A stretch of DNA of 64,000 nucleotides from Gordonia sp. SID5947 (GTDB lineage: Bacteria > Actinomycetota > Actinomycetes > Mycobacteriales > Mycobacteriaceae): the NCBI RefSeq assembly GCF_009862785.1, contig NZ_WWHU01000001.1, forward strand, positions 4,216,001-4,280,000, in the 5' to 3' direction. Shown here piece by piece: positions 34,025 to 44,326 of this stretch. The translations under genes were made by a program, and so were the position numbers. Numbering within the stretch: the first letter of the stretch is position 1; every line of letters begins with the position of its first letter. The notes beneath the pieces were generated by a model. That model had not been told where the DNA came from and made no database searches. It worked only from the letters and a program-made list of their open reading frames with translations.

Positions 34025-34939
34025 ATGGGGCACTCACACTCACACGCGCACGTCGAGACGACCGGATCCGTGTCGAATCGCCGGATCTGGCCGATGGCTG
34101 CGGCCGTCGCGATCATCGGTGGGTATTTCGTCGTCGAGCTCGTGGTGGGCCTGCTGGTCGACTCGCTGGCCCTGATCGCCGACGCCGGGCACATGCTGAC
34201 CGATGTCGTCGCGCTGATCATGGGTCTGGTCGCGCTGCTGCTGGCCAAGCACGGGTCCACCACCGACGACCGGAGTTTCGGGTGGCATCGCGCCGAGGTG
34301 TTCACCGCGGTCGCGAACGCGGTTCTGCTGATCGGGGTCGCGGCGTTCGTCCTGTACGAGGCGGTCCGCCGTATCGGCACAGATCCGCAGGTGCCCGGGC
34401 TGACGCTGATCGTCGTCGCACTGATCGGGCTCGGGGTGAATCTCGCGGTCATGTTCCTGCTGCGGGCCGACGCAACCACATCCATCGCGGTCCGTGGCGC
34501 CTACCTCGAGGTTCTCGCCGACGCCGTCGGCAGTGTGGGCGTGCTGATCGCCGGTGTCGTCGCACTCACCACCGGGTGGGGCTATGCCGACGTGGTGGTC
34601 GCCGTCCTCATCGCGCTGTGGGTGGTGCCGCGGGCGGTCCGGCTGGCTCTCGACGCCATGCGCATCCTGAACCAGCAGGCGCCCGTGCACATCGACGTCG
34701 ACGAACTGCGCCGGGAACTCGCTGCGATCCCCGCCGTCGACGACGTGCACGACCTGCACGTGTGGACGCTCACCACGGGTATGGACGTCGCCACGGTCCA
34801 CCTGGGCAGCAATGAATCTAACCGCGAGGTGCTGACAGCGGCGCAGGCGGTGCTCACCCGGCACGGTCTCGAACACGCCACTGTCCAGGTCGATCCGCAC
34901 GATGTGCGGGAACGCTGCCACGACGAACTGCGGTGGTGA
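34025..34939 (+). CDS. Cation diffusion facilitator (CDF/CzcD-like) metal exporter
   Basis: 304 residues from ATG 34025. A His-rich start (GHSHSHAHV) precedes six membrane helices. Transport-site residues: ALIADAGHMLTDV in helix 2 and YLEVLADAVGSVGV in helix 5, where Glu replaces the first His as in CzcD. The C-terminal metal-binding domain has VHIDVDELRRELAAIP, HDLHVWTLTTGMDVATVHL and a final RCHDELRW. Expected to export Zn2+ (perhaps Co2+ or Cd2+) in exchange for protons. An operator of metal-sensor type lies immediately upstream. Convergent with the MarR gene. Confidence 0.92.
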   Translation: MGHSHSHAHVETTGSVSNRRIWPMAAAVAIIGGYFVVELVVGLLVDSLALIADAGHMLTDVVALIMGLVALLLAKHGSTTDDRSFGWHRAEVFTAVANAVLLIGVAAFVLYEAVRRIGTDPQVPGLTLIVVALIGLGVNLAVMFLLRADATTSIAVRGAYLEVLADAVGSVGVLIAGVVALTTGWGYADVVVAVLIALWVVPRAVRLALDAMRILNQQAPVHIDVDELRRELAAIPAVDDVHDLHVWTLTTGMDVATVHLGSNESNREVLTAAQAVLTRHGLEHATVQVDPHDVRERCHDELRW

Positions 34940-34962
34940 GGGTGGTCGGTCGGCCGGAGTGA

Positions 34963-35409
34963 TCAGACGTCGAATAATCCGGCGTTCAGGGTCGCCAGGA
35001 TCGTCGTCAGCTGTGCTCGATCGGCCGGGGAGATGTCGGCGAAGACGTCGTCGCCGACGGTGCCCATCACCTCGTTCGCCCGCGCGAGAGTGGCGGCACC
35101 GGCCTCGGTGATGGCGATGACCGACCGCCGGCGGTCGGTCTGGTCCTTCGCCCGCGTCACCAGTTTCAGGGTGCTCAGTTCATCGATCGCGGCCACCATC
35201 GTGCTGGTATCTATCCGGGTCGCCGCCGACAGCGCCTGCTGCGATTGCGAACCGCCATGATCGAGGACGGCGAGAACGGTGAAGTGTCGCGTCCTGATGC
35301 CGAGGTGGGCGAGGCGGCGTTCGGTGATCCGGAAGATCTCCTGGCCCACGCGCAGGAAGACGCAGCTGTCGTGCCGGGAGATCGGCTCGGGCACCAGTTG
35401 ATCCGTCAT
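34963..35409 (-). CDS. MarR family transcriptional regulator
   Basis: 148 residues from the ATG at 35409; the 5' extension of the open frame crosses the promoter region and is excluded. Winged helix: QSQQALSAATRIDTSTMVAAIDELSTLKLV (shortened: LSAATRIDTSTMVAAIDEL) and wing KDQTDRRRSVIAITEAG. Likely autoregulates and may control the divergent DUF3089 gene through the palindrome at 35462-35478. The ligand is unknown. Confidence 0.88.
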   Translation of the reverse strand: MTDQLVPEPISRHDSCVFLRVGQEIFRITERRLAHLGIRTRHFTVLAVLDHGGSQSQQALSAATRIDTSTMVAAIDELSTLKLVTRAKDQTDRRRSVIAITEAGAATLARANEVMGTVGDDVFADISPADRAQLTTILATLNAGLFDV

Positions 35410-35461
35410 CACCCTCCATCGTCGCCACCAGATCGTCCGACAGATCTTACCGACCAAGAAT

Positions 35462-35478
35462 AATTTGCAAAACAAATT
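35462..35478. promoter_or_regulatory. MarR-type palindrome in divergent promoter
   Basis: AATTTG-CAAAA-CAAATT, with perfect 6-base arms, stands out as AT-rich in the gap between marR (start 35409) and the secreted DUF3089 gene (start 35565). Placement at a divergent promoter 53 nt upstream of marR fits autoregulation and control of the neighbour. Confidence 0.55.
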
Positions 35479-35564
35479 GTTTCCATGACGAATGATCAGC
35501 TATCGTTCGCGTCACACGTGACCCGTCGTCGGTGCCAGGTCACATGATCGCGAGGGGTGGATGG

Positions 35565-36743
35565 ATGACCGGGTGTCGCTGGTGGTTACGTGGATCGGTA
35601 TCGGTGCTGGTGACGCTGGTCATCGCCGGTCTGTGCGCCTTGGTGCCATCAGGGGCGCACGGTGCGCCCGATCCGGCCTCGCAGACACGCTGGTTGTGTT
35701 CGCCGTCGATGAGTGACGACCCGTGCGATCTCCCCCTCGACACCACGGACCTCCGCACCGGGCGCACAGTCACTCCGTCTGTTCCTGCCGAGAGTCGAAA
35801 GCCCGTCGACTGCTTCTACGTCTATCCGACGGTGAGCAACGAGGTGTCTCTCAACGCCCGGAAGGATGCCACGCCCGAGGTTCGATCGATCGCCGAATTC
35901 CAGGCGGCTCGCTTTCGCAGCCAGTGCCGGGTGTTCGCGCCGGTGTACCGTCAGATTCCGCTGGTCTCGGTGGTCGGGCAGATGGCCGGGGCGCACCTCG
36001 CCGACCTGGCATATCGCGACGTGCTGGGAGCCTGGCGCGACTACCTGGCCCACGACAACCACGGTCGTGGCGTCATCCTGATCGGCCACTCGCAAGGAAG
36101 TCTCATGTTGCGCAAGCTCATGCGCGAGAACATCGACAACGACCCGTCGGTACGCAAGCTGCTGGTGGGGGCCTTTCTGATGGGCGGCAACGTCACGACC
36201 ACCAAGGGGCAGACGACCGGCGCCGACTTCCGAACCATCCCGACGTGCAGCCGACGGGGACAGAGTGGTTGTGTGGTCGCGTACTCGACGACGATGACGC
36301 GGCCGCCGGCCGGCCTCAGTCTCTTCGGAAACTCTGATCTCGATGCCCTGAGCATCGGTTGGGGACTCCCACACGGGCCACGTGACGAAGTCGCCTGCAC
36401 CGATCCGGCGATCCTGAGCGGTGACCGATCGCCGGTCGGGATCACCGTGCCGTCGAAACCCTACGCGTTCGGTTTCATCTCGGTCCTGTTGGACTACACA
36501 GCGTTCCCGCAAGGCCTGCCCCGATCGCGATCGACCTGGACGACGAGCCGGGAGCGGACGGCGGGGCGCTGCGTGAATGCGAACGGACACCGGCTGTATC
36601 AATTCGGTGTGATCGACCGGGGTGGCCAGTTGGTCAACGAGCCGCCGCTGTTCAACGGTCATCTGGTCGACATCAACCTGGGTTATGACCGGCTCGTCTC
36701 GATCGCCGCTCAACAGGCGGCGAACTGGTCGGCGCGGCACTGA
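35565..36743 (+). CDS. Secreted DUF3089 family alpha/beta hydrolase-like protein
   Basis: 392 residues. The signal peptide is SVLVTLVIAGLCALVPSGAHGA after a short basic start (MTGCRWWLRG). The nucleophile elbow GVILIGHSQGSLML identifies an alpha/beta hydrolase, as in the DUF3089 (Rv2672-like lipase/peptidase-neighbour) group; FYVYPTVSNE and FAPVYRQIPL precede it. Several Cys pairs (WLCSPSMSDDPCDLP, CTDP) suggest disulfides outside the cell. The ATG at 35565 is preferred because GAGGGGTGG lies just before it; starts at 35532 and 35544 would lengthen the leader. Hydrolysis of a lipid or ester is likely; substrate unknown. Confidence 0.82.
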   Translation: MTGCRWWLRGSVSVLVTLVIAGLCALVPSGAHGAPDPASQTRWLCSPSMSDDPCDLPLDTTDLRTGRTVTPSVPAESRKPVDCFYVYPTVSNEVSLNARKDATPEVRSIAEFQAARFRSQCRVFAPVYRQIPLVSVVGQMAGAHLADLAYRDVLGAWRDYLAHDNHGRGVILIGHSQGSLMLRKLMRENIDNDPSVRKLLVGAFLMGGNVTTTKGQTTGADFRTIPTCSRRGQSGCVVAYSTTMTRPPAGLSLFGNSDLDALSIGWGLPHGPRDEVACTDPAILSGDRSPVGITVPSKPYAFGFISVLLDYTAFPQGLPRSRSTWTTSRERTAGRCVNANGHRLYQFGVIDRGGQLVNEPPLFNGHLVDINLGYDRLVSIAAQQAANWSARH

Positions 36744-36794
36744 CGCCGCGAAACCCGGTGGCGCGTTCCCGACCGAGCGGTGATGCTGTCAGCC

Positions 36795-37438
36795 ATGGTG
36801 TCCGAACTTCTCGCCCTCACCCGCAAACCCGATCGTGGCGGTGACCGTGCGCTTCTGACGAGGTGCTTCACGAAGCCCACGTCGGTGTGCTGTCCACCGT
36901 CACCGACGACGGGTTCCCCTGGTCGGTGCCGATGCTCGTGGCCCGCGACGGCGACCGGCTCCTGATCCACGGATCCTCGGGGGCGGGCGCGCTGCGGCAG
37001 GTGGCCGCGGGTGCGCGTGCGACCTTCACCGCCTTCGTCGTCGACGGCCTCGTCGTCGCCGACACTCTGTTCGACCATTCGATGAACTACCGGTCGGTGG
37101 TCGTCCGCGGCACGCTCGAGCGCGTCGACCCCGCCGATGCGGCACGTGCCCTCGACGTCATCTCCGACGCGGTGCTACCCGGCCGCAGTGCGGAGGTCCG
37201 CGACCACACGCGAAAGGAGTTGTCGGCCACGGTGATCCTGGCACTGCCCATCATCGACGGGCAGTGGTTGGCCAAGGCGCGGTCGGGCGGACCGGGATCG
37301 GCGGGGGAGACGGCCGGCTGGACCGGGCACATCCCGATGCGGGTCGCCTACGACGAGCCGGTCACCGAGACCGACGGCGAGTTGCCGGAGTCGGTTGCGG
37401 GCCTCTACCGCCAGAAGATGAAGAGATCCCAGCCGTAG
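36795..37438 (+). pseudogene. Pyridoxamine 5'-phosphate oxidase-family (FMN split-barrel) protein, apparent 1-nt frameshift
   Basis: The frame from ATG 36795 reads VSELLALTRKPDRGGDRALL; after 36857 the conserved text continues one frame over as DEVLHEAHVGVLSTVTDDGF, then PWSVPMLVARDGDRLLIHGS, the typical split barrel with flavin or heme binding. Adding one G at 36857 (CTGACG to CTGGACG) joins them as RALLDEVLHEAHV into about 214 residues. A start at 36863 inside the remaining frame would lose the first strands. The body also shows NYRSVVVRGTLERV and WLAKARSGGPG, as in actinobacterial members that reduce or bind cofactors. The 3' end overlaps the convergent M50 gene by 34 nt. Confidence 0.75.
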
Positions 37439-38229
37439 GACGCCAGCGCGCTCGGCACCCCCGACAGGCCGAACAGCCAGTAGACGAGGTCGAAGAACGC
37501 GCGGTTGAGGAACGGGATGAACAGCAACGCGAAGACGATGAGGAATCCGTACGGGGCGATCTTGGCGACCGACGCACGGGTCTGATCCGAGAGGTAGGGG
37601 TCGATCGCGCCGTATCCATCGAAGCCCGGGACCGGCAGCAGGTTCAGGACGGCAGCGGTGATCTGCAGGAAGGCCAGCATCGACAACGCGGCCCACAAGT
37701 TCAGCCCGTCGACGATGTAGAGCAGGTTCGATGACCCGTAACCCTGGGTGCTGTAGGTCTCCGGCGAGGCGAACCGCACCACCATCAGGAGCGCGACGCC
37801 GAGCAGTGCGTTGGTGGCGGGGCCGGCGAGTGACACGATCGTCCGCTGGGCTCGGGTGAACCCGTGTTGGTTCACATAGACGGCGCCACCGGGAAATCCG
37901 ATGCCGCCCATCAGGATGATCAGCAGGGGTAGCGCCAATGACAGTCCGGGATGGGTGTAGCGCAATGGATTCAGCGTGAGGTAGCCGCGCAGTTCGGCGT
38001 TGCGGTCGCCGAATCGGAACGCGGTGACCGCATGCGCGAACTCGTGCAGACACAGCGAGATCACCCACCCGGCGAGGACGACCAGCAAGGTTCCGCCGAC
38101 CGACTCGAGGTTGCGACCGGGCTCGGATCCGGCGACGATCCACCCACCGACGATCGCCACCGCCACGAGTCCGAGGAACACCGGCCCGGGCCGGACGGCG
38201 CGGGCGATCTCGCGCGTCGTCGTGGTCAC
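37405..38229 (-). CDS. Site-2 protease-like M50 metalloprotease (Rv0359-like)
   Basis: 274 residues with about six membrane helices. The HExxH zinc motif is ISLCLHEFAHAVTAFRFGD and the third ligand motif is NLLPVPGFDGYGAID in a later helix, so the active site is complete. Members cleave substrates within the membrane, often anti-sigma factors; no such partner is next to it. No PDZ domain. Position with the 38226 gene (4-nt overlap) and purA matches Rv0359-Rv0358-Rv0357c as I recall it. Confidence 0.9.
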   Translation of the reverse strand: MTTTTREIARAVRPGPVFLGLVAVAIVGGWIVAGSEPGRNLESVGGTLLVVLAGWVISLCLHEFAHAVTAFRFGDRNAELRGYLTLNPLRYTHPGLSLALPLLIILMGGIGFPGGAVYVNQHGFTRAQRTIVSLAGPATNALLGVALLMVVRFASPETYSTQGYGSSNLLYIVDGLNLWAALSMLAFLQITAAVLNLLPVPGFDGYGAIDPYLSDQTRASVAKIAPYGFLIVFALLFIPFLNRAFFDLVYWLFGLSGVPSALASYGWDLFIFWR

Positions 38230-38861
38230 GGAAGCAGCACCAGGTTCATGTCCACATGATGCCGGTAGAACGTGGACCGCTTCACAACCCGCGGCGTGAC
38301 GATGCCCTCCCGCTCGACGACGATGTTGGTGCCGCCGGTCTGCGCGGCCCGTCCGAGATGCCAGCGTCCCTTGACCAGCGGGCGATCCAACCGTGCCCGG
38401 AGACCCGGTGCGCTGCGCAACGGCTCGATCTCCACGCCCCGCGTCTCGCCGGTGAACAGTCGCTCGTCGTCGACGTAGGTCTCGCCGTGCAGTCTCGCGT
38501 CGTCGGCGCCGAGGTGCCGGGCCCGGCCCACCAGCACGGTCGCCGCGTCGTCGCGGATCAGGGGCACCGCCTGAGCCCGGCCCCGCTCGGCCAGCGCGGT
38601 CGCGGCCGCTCCGTAGGGCAGGCCGTAGATGGCGGTGGCCCGGGTCGCCGACGCCGGCGCGTACGCGACCTCCACGTCGAGCCGTTCGCTGATCATCAGC
38701 GCCGCCAGGATCTGGGCGAGGTAGGCGTCGGCTCCGGCCCCGTCGAGCGGGACCACCACGAACCGCGAGACGTCGGGATCGCTCAGGGCATCGGCGACGG
38801 CGGCGCGGGTCGCCCGCTTCTCCGCAGTCGTCTCCGCTTCGGTGATCGGGACAATCGGCAC
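38226..38861 (-). CDS. Conserved hypothetical protein (Rv0358-like)
   Basis: 211 residues, soluble, no signal peptide or membrane segment. The start VPITEAETTAEKRATRAAVADAL, a middle segment RFVVVPLDGAGADAYLAQILAAL and LVGRARHLGADDARLHGETYVDDERLF are characteristic (quoted in parts under twenty residues: VVVPLDGAGADAYLAQIL). It overlaps the M50 protease gene by 4 nt, so they are co-translated. The gene lies between purA and the protease as Rv0358 does in M. tuberculosis, from memory. I recognise no domain with a known function. Confidence 0.8.
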   Translation of the reverse strand: MPIVPITEAETTAEKRATRAAVADALSDPDVSRFVVVPLDGAGADAYLAQILAALMISERLDVEVAYAPASATRATAIYGLPYGAAATALAERGRAQAVPLIRDDAATVLVGRARHLGADDARLHGETYVDDERLFTGETRGVEIEPLRSAPGLRARLDRPLVKGRWHLGRAAQTGGTNIVVEREGIVTPRVVKRSTFYRHHVDMNLVLLP

Positions 38862-38869
38862 CCGGATAG

Positions 38870-40237
<1,368 letters not shown>

Positions 40238-40264
40238 CAACACCGACGACAAAGGGGGGCGGCG

Positions 40265-41818
40265 ATGGCGGGGGGCAGCCGGGACTACGGATCGATCCTG
40301 CTCGGCTCGGCGTCGGAAGGCGGTGTCAAGCAGCGGATTCGCATCCAGACGCTGCTGACCGTCTTCATCGTCGTCGCCAACCTGATCGGTGCGGTGCTCG
40401 CGATCGCGTTGTCGGCGGTGGGAATTCCGCAGCCGACGATCTTCCAGTCGAAGCTGTGGTGGGTCAACTTCATCGTGGTTCCGGTGTACGTGGTGGTCGC
40501 CTTTGTGATCGGCACGGTGCTCGGCACGGTTGTGGTGGTCCGTGATCTGCGCTGGGCGATCCGCGATCAGCAGCCGACCGCGAAAGACGCGCGGCGCGCG
40601 CAACGCGCCCCGTGGCGGCTGGTACTGATCCAGGGCGTGCTCTGGGGCGCGGCGACCATCATGTTCACCATCATCTACGGCGTCCTCGATCCGGACCTGA
40701 TACCGAAGATGTTCTTCGTCGTCGGGCTCAGCGGGTTCGTCGTGGTGGCGGTGTCCTACCTGCTCATCGAGTTCGCACTGCGACCGGTGGCCGCGGAGGT
40801 CATCACCGCCGGCTACGGACGCCGCAAACGCAGCGGCGTGCGGTCACGGTCGATCGTGTCCTGGATCGTCGGTTCGGCGATCCCGATCATCGGCATCCTG
40901 CTGGTGGTGTTCTTCGGCGCATTCCGCGACGACACGTCCAAGATCGACCTGTTCGTCGGGGTCACCGTCCTCGCGGTCATCGCGCTCTCCACCGGGCTGT
41001 TGCTCACCGTGCTGATCAGCGTGAGCGTGACCGCTCCCATCCGCAGTGTGCGGAACGGGATGAACCGGGTGCAGCGAGGTGAGGTCTCCGACGAGGACCT
41101 GGTGGTCTACGACGGCACCGAACTCGGTGACCTGCAGGTGGGTTTCAACAGTATGGTCGCCGGCCTGCGTGAACGTGAACGCGTGCGCGACCTCTTCGGC
41201 AGGCATGTCGGCCGCGACGTGGCTGCCGCTGCGCTCCAACGTGATCCGGAGCTCGGTGGGTCCGAACGAATCGTCGCGGTGGTGTTCGTCGACGTGATCG
41301 GCTCCACCACACTGGCTTCCCGGCACAGCCCCACCGACGTGGTGGAGATCCTCAACCGGTTCTTCGCGGTGATCGTCGCCGCCGTGGAGGAGTGGCAAGG
41401 CCTGGTGAACAAGTTCGAAGGCGATGCGGTGCTGGCGATCTTCGGCGCGCCGATCGACCTCGACGATCCGGCAGGTGCGGCCCTGGCCGCCGCCCGGGAC
41501 ATCGCTGCGGGTCTCGCCCGCGACGTGCCCGACCTGGCCGCCGGGATAGGCGTGAGCTACGGCCGCGTGGTCGCCGGGAACGTCGGTGCCATCGAACGAT
41601 TCGAGTACACGGTGATCGGCGACGCGGTGAACGAGAGTGCCCGGCTCTCGGAACTGGCCAAGCGGGACCCGACGCGACCGCTCGCCTCCGGACATGCCGT
41701 GGACGCCGCCGGATCGGAGGCCGCCGGGTGGGAGCGGCAGGAGACCACCACGCTGCGCGGTCGGTCGGCGGAGACGGTGGTCCACGCCGCGCGGATCGCC
41801 GAACGCGACGACGCCTGA
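40265..41818 (+). CDS. Membrane-bound class III adenylate cyclase with HAMP domain
   Basis: 517 residues. Six membrane helices (about 26-54, 64-92, 117-141, 147-173, 196-220, 228-257), then a HAMP linker (PIRSVRNGMNRVQRGE) and the cyclase domain from about residue 335. Catalytic residues: the metal Asp in VVFVDVIGSTTLAS, the second Asp and purine-binding Lys in LVNKFEGDAVLAIFGAP, and the later NVGAIERFEYTVIGDAVNESARLSE (shortened: YTVIGDAVNESARLSEL). This matches mycobacterial Rv3645/Rv1318c-type cyclases. It would make cAMP in response to a membrane signal. Starts 27 nt after purA, so may be co-transcribed. Confidence 0.92.
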   Translation: MAGGSRDYGSILLGSASEGGVKQRIRIQTLLTVFIVVANLIGAVLAIALSAVGIPQPTIFQSKLWWVNFIVVPVYVVVAFVIGTVLGTVVVVRDLRWAIRDQQPTAKDARRAQRAPWRLVLIQGVLWGAATIMFTIIYGVLDPDLIPKMFFVVGLSGFVVVAVSYLLIEFALRPVAAEVITAGYGRRKRSGVRSRSIVSWIVGSAIPIIGILLVVFFGAFRDDTSKIDLFVGVTVLAVIALSTGLLLTVLISVSVTAPIRSVRNGMNRVQRGEVSDEDLVVYDGTELGDLQVGFNSMVAGLRERERVRDLFGRHVGRDVAAAALQRDPELGGSERIVAVVFVDVIGSTTLASRHSPTDVVEILNRFFAVIVAAVEEWQGLVNKFEGDAVLAIFGAPIDLDDPAGAALAAARDIAAGLARDVPDLAAGIGVSYGRVVAGNVGAIERFEYTVIGDAVNESARLSELAKRDPTRPLASGHAVDAAGSEAAGWERQETTTLRGRSAETVVHAARIAERDDA

Positions 41819-41828
41819 ACCGATGCCG

Positions 41829-42248
41829 TCAGGTGCCGTCGGCGAGTGCGTTGCGCATCTGGACGCGTAACGCCTCGGTCAGCTCGGGATGTCGGGCGGC
41901 GAAGTCGGCGTCGAGGCGGGCCACGGCCGTCGAGACCTGAGCCAGCACCGTCTCGCCCTCGGCGGTGACCCGCAGGCTCGATGCCGCCCCGGCGTGTGAT
42001 GTGCCGTCGTCGACGAGACCTGCCTCGGCCAGTGCCGTCACCGCGGTGTGCGCACTCTGCACGGTGATGCGGGAACGGCGGGCCAGTTCGCTGAACGAGA
42101 TGCCGGGTGTGCCGCGGATGTGCCCCAGCAGGCCGTACTTGCGGGTGGTGAGCCCGAGCGGTTTCAGCGCGTCGGTGAGTTCGGCCTCCCAGACCCGGCT
42201 CACCGTCAGCAGCATGACGGTGGGGCTGAAGGGCGGTGGCTCGGACAT
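41829..42248 (-). CDS. MarR family transcriptional regulator
   Basis: 139 residues starting at the ATG at 42248. The winged helix reads ISFSELARRSRITVQSAHTAVTALAEAGLV (core: RRSRITVQSAHTAVTALA) and the wing HAGAASSLRVTAEGETVL lacks the usual DRR basic tip, so DNA contact by the wing may be weaker. Downstream of, and on the same strand as, the antiporter, 14 nt away; could be co-transcribed with it. No palindrome was found close to either gene. Confidence 0.85.
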   Translation of the reverse strand: MSEPPPFSPTVMLLTVSRVWEAELTDALKPLGLTTRKYGLLGHIRGTPGISFSELARRSRITVQSAHTAVTALAEAGLVDDGTSHAGAASSLRVTAEGETVLAQVSTAVARLDADFAARHPELTEALRVQMRNALADGT

Positions 42249-42262
42249 GGGTGCAGGGTACG

Positions 42263-43858
42263 CTAATCGACTTCGCGATCCATCTGGCCTTCCGCGAAAT
42301 CCAACCGGCGCAAGGCGGTTCGCAACACCTCGTCGTCGATGTGGCCGCTGTCGCGCTCGTCGATGAACACCTTCCGCTGAATCTGCAACAGCTCCATGCG
42401 CATCCGGTTGCCGGCTGCCGTCGGGCTCTCGCCGATGTCCTCCGGGCCCCGACCGAGTTCCTCCCACCCGACGTTGCGCTGGGTGGTCACCCATTTGCGC
42501 AACATGCCGACCTGGTGTCTGCGCGGGTCGTTCTCCGGGAGTTCGGCGGCCAGTTCGTCGAGGCGGCGTTCGGACTCCCGGGACGCACGGTCCTGCGCGG
42601 ACGCGTAGGCCAGCCGGTCCTTCGCGGCGTCGTCGGCGCCGACCCCCAGACGGCGGATCATCCACCCGAGGGTGGTGCCCTGCAGGAGGAGCGTGCCCAC
42701 CACCACGACGAAGGTGAGGAACAGGATCTCGGCCCGTGCGGGGAACGGCCCGCCGTCGTCGGTGGTCAACGGGATGGCGAAGGCGGCGGCCAGCGACACC
42801 ACGCCGCGCATCCCGGCCCACCCGACGATGAACACCGCCCGGGGGGCCGGACGTTCCTCGCGCGCACGGATCTTCGACGACAGCACCCTGGGCAGATAGG
42901 TCGCCGGATAGACCCACAGGAACCGCGCCAGGATGGTGGCGATCAGCACGACCGTGGCGTCGACGGCGACCTGGAACCATGACTCACCGGCGAGGCCCTT
43001 GATCAGGAACGGCAGCTGCAGCCCGATGAGGAGGAACACGAAGGATTCCAGCAGCGCGTCGATCGACTTGCGGACCGCGTCGTCCTGCAGTCGCGTGGCA
43101 TAACCCAGCCGCACCGACCGCTGACCGAGGAACAGACCCGCGACCACCACCGCGATCACCCCGGAGGCGTTGATCTCCTCGGCGACGTAGTAGGTGCCGA
43201 ACGGGACCATGAGGCCGATCGCGGTCTCCATCGGCGGATCGGTGAGCCAGAGCCGCAGCCACGAGACCGCGTATCCGACGGCCAGCCCGATGACGAGCCC
43301 GCCGACCGCGGCGACGGCGAAGGTGGACAACCCTTCCCAGACCGATGCGGTCGCACCGACGGCGGCCGCCAGTGCCACCCGAAACGCGGTGAGGGCGGTC
43401 GCGTCGTTCAGCAGGCTCTCCCCGCCGAGCAGTGTCATGATCCGGCGGGGGAGGCCGACCCGCCGGCCGATCGCCTGCGCCGACACCGCGTCCGGCGGCG
43501 CCACCACCGCGCCGAGCACCAGCGCCGCGGCCAGCGGTAGGTGGGGCACCGTCGCGTAGGCGACGAGACCGACGATCACGGTGGAGAACAGCGGCAGGCC
43601 GATGGCGAGCATGCCGATCGCCCGGCGGTTGGCGCGGATGGCCTGGTAGGAACTCTCCTGCGCCGCCGAGTAGAGCAGCGGCGGCAGGATCAGGAACAGC
43701 ACGAACTCGGGTTCCAGCATCACTTCGGGCGTACCCGGGATCCACCCGATACCCAGGCCGACCAGGACGAGGATCAGCGGCGCCGACAACCCGTATCGCC
43801 GGCACAGCGCGGCAAGGATCACGGCGATGCCCGCCACCAGCAACAGCGATGCACTCAC
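42263..43858 (-). CDS. Na+/H+ antiporter, CPA1 family
   Basis: 531 residues. About twelve helices, including LILVLVGLGIGWIPGTP, the CPA1 region VLGAVVAPPDAVSAQAIGRR and LLGGESLLNDATALTAFRVALA, whose ND pair is the ion-binding site. A cytoplasmic C-terminal part of about 130 residues (LAYASAQDRASRESERRLDEL) may be regulatory. Exports Na+ (or K+) against protons for pH and salt tolerance. Divergent from the UBP zinc-finger gene; in many actinobacteria these two are neighbours or fused. Confidence 0.92.
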   Translation of the reverse strand: MSASLLLVAGIAVILAALCRRYGLSAPLILVLVGLGIGWIPGTPEVMLEPEFVLFLILPPLLYSAAQESSYQAIRANRRAIGMLAIGLPLFSTVIVGLVAYATVPHLPLAAALVLGAVVAPPDAVSAQAIGRRVGLPRRIMTLLGGESLLNDATALTAFRVALAAAVGATASVWEGLSTFAVAAVGGLVIGLAVGYAVSWLRLWLTDPPMETAIGLMVPFGTYYVAEEINASGVIAVVVAGLFLGQRSVRLGYATRLQDDAVRKSIDALLESFVFLLIGLQLPFLIKGLAGESWFQVAVDATVVLIATILARFLWVYPATYLPRVLSSKIRAREERPAPRAVFIVGWAGMRGVVSLAAAFAIPLTTDDGGPFPARAEILFLTFVVVVGTLLLQGTTLGWMIRRLGVGADDAAKDRLAYASAQDRASRESERRLDELAAELPENDPRRHQVGMLRKWVTTQRNVGWEELGRGPEDIGESPTAAGNRMRMELLQIQRKVFIDERDSGHIDDEVLRTALRRLDFAEGQMDREVD

Positions 43859-43911
43859 GCGAAGAACTTATCCCGGCCTCACCCATCGCGGGCGGCGCGC
43901 CGATCCGGATA

Positions 43912-44271
43912 ATGACCTTCATGCGTATCTTTCGGCGAGGTGCAGACGATCGATCCGACACGACCGGTGGCGGCGGGTCGTCGGGCGCCGCATCGCGATG
44001 CGAGGAGTTGGCGACCTACGGCATCGACGCGACCGCCGACCCCGAGCCGCGTGCCGGCGACTACGCGGCCTGTGAGGAGTGCACCGCGCTCGGCGAACAT
44101 CATTGGGCGCACCTGCGTATCTGTCTGACGTGTGGCCATGTCGGATGCTGCGATTCCAGTCCGCGCCGTCACGCGACCGCGCATTTCGACGAGAGCGGCC
44201 ACCCGGTGATGCGCTCGGCGGAGCCCGGCGAGGTGTGGCGGTGGTGTTATGTGCACGAGGTCACGGGTTGA
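43912..44271 (+). CDS. UBP-type zinc finger protein
   Basis: 119 residues. The zinc-finger UBP domain is in the second half: YAACEECTALGEHHWAHLRICLTCGHVGCCDSS (cysteine pairs CEEC, CLTC, CC) and HATAHFDESGHPVMRS (histidines), the full Cys/His pattern of the fold that binds the C-terminal end of ubiquitin in eukaryotes. Bacteria lack ubiquitin, so the ligand must differ. It is divergent from the Na+/H+ antiporter and probably a soluble regulator or partner of it. ATG 43912 or 43921 may be the start. Confidence 0.85.
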   Translation: MTFMRIFRRGADDRSDTTGGGGSSGAASRCEELATYGIDATADPEPRAGDYAACEECTALGEHHWAHLRICLTCGHVGCCDSSPRRHATAHFDESGHPVMRSAEPGEVWRWCYVHEVTG

Positions 44272-44326
44272 GCGAGGCTGCAGTGGGGCGCGCGGCCCTG
44301 TGCTGAACTGCACGTAGGATTTGGGC

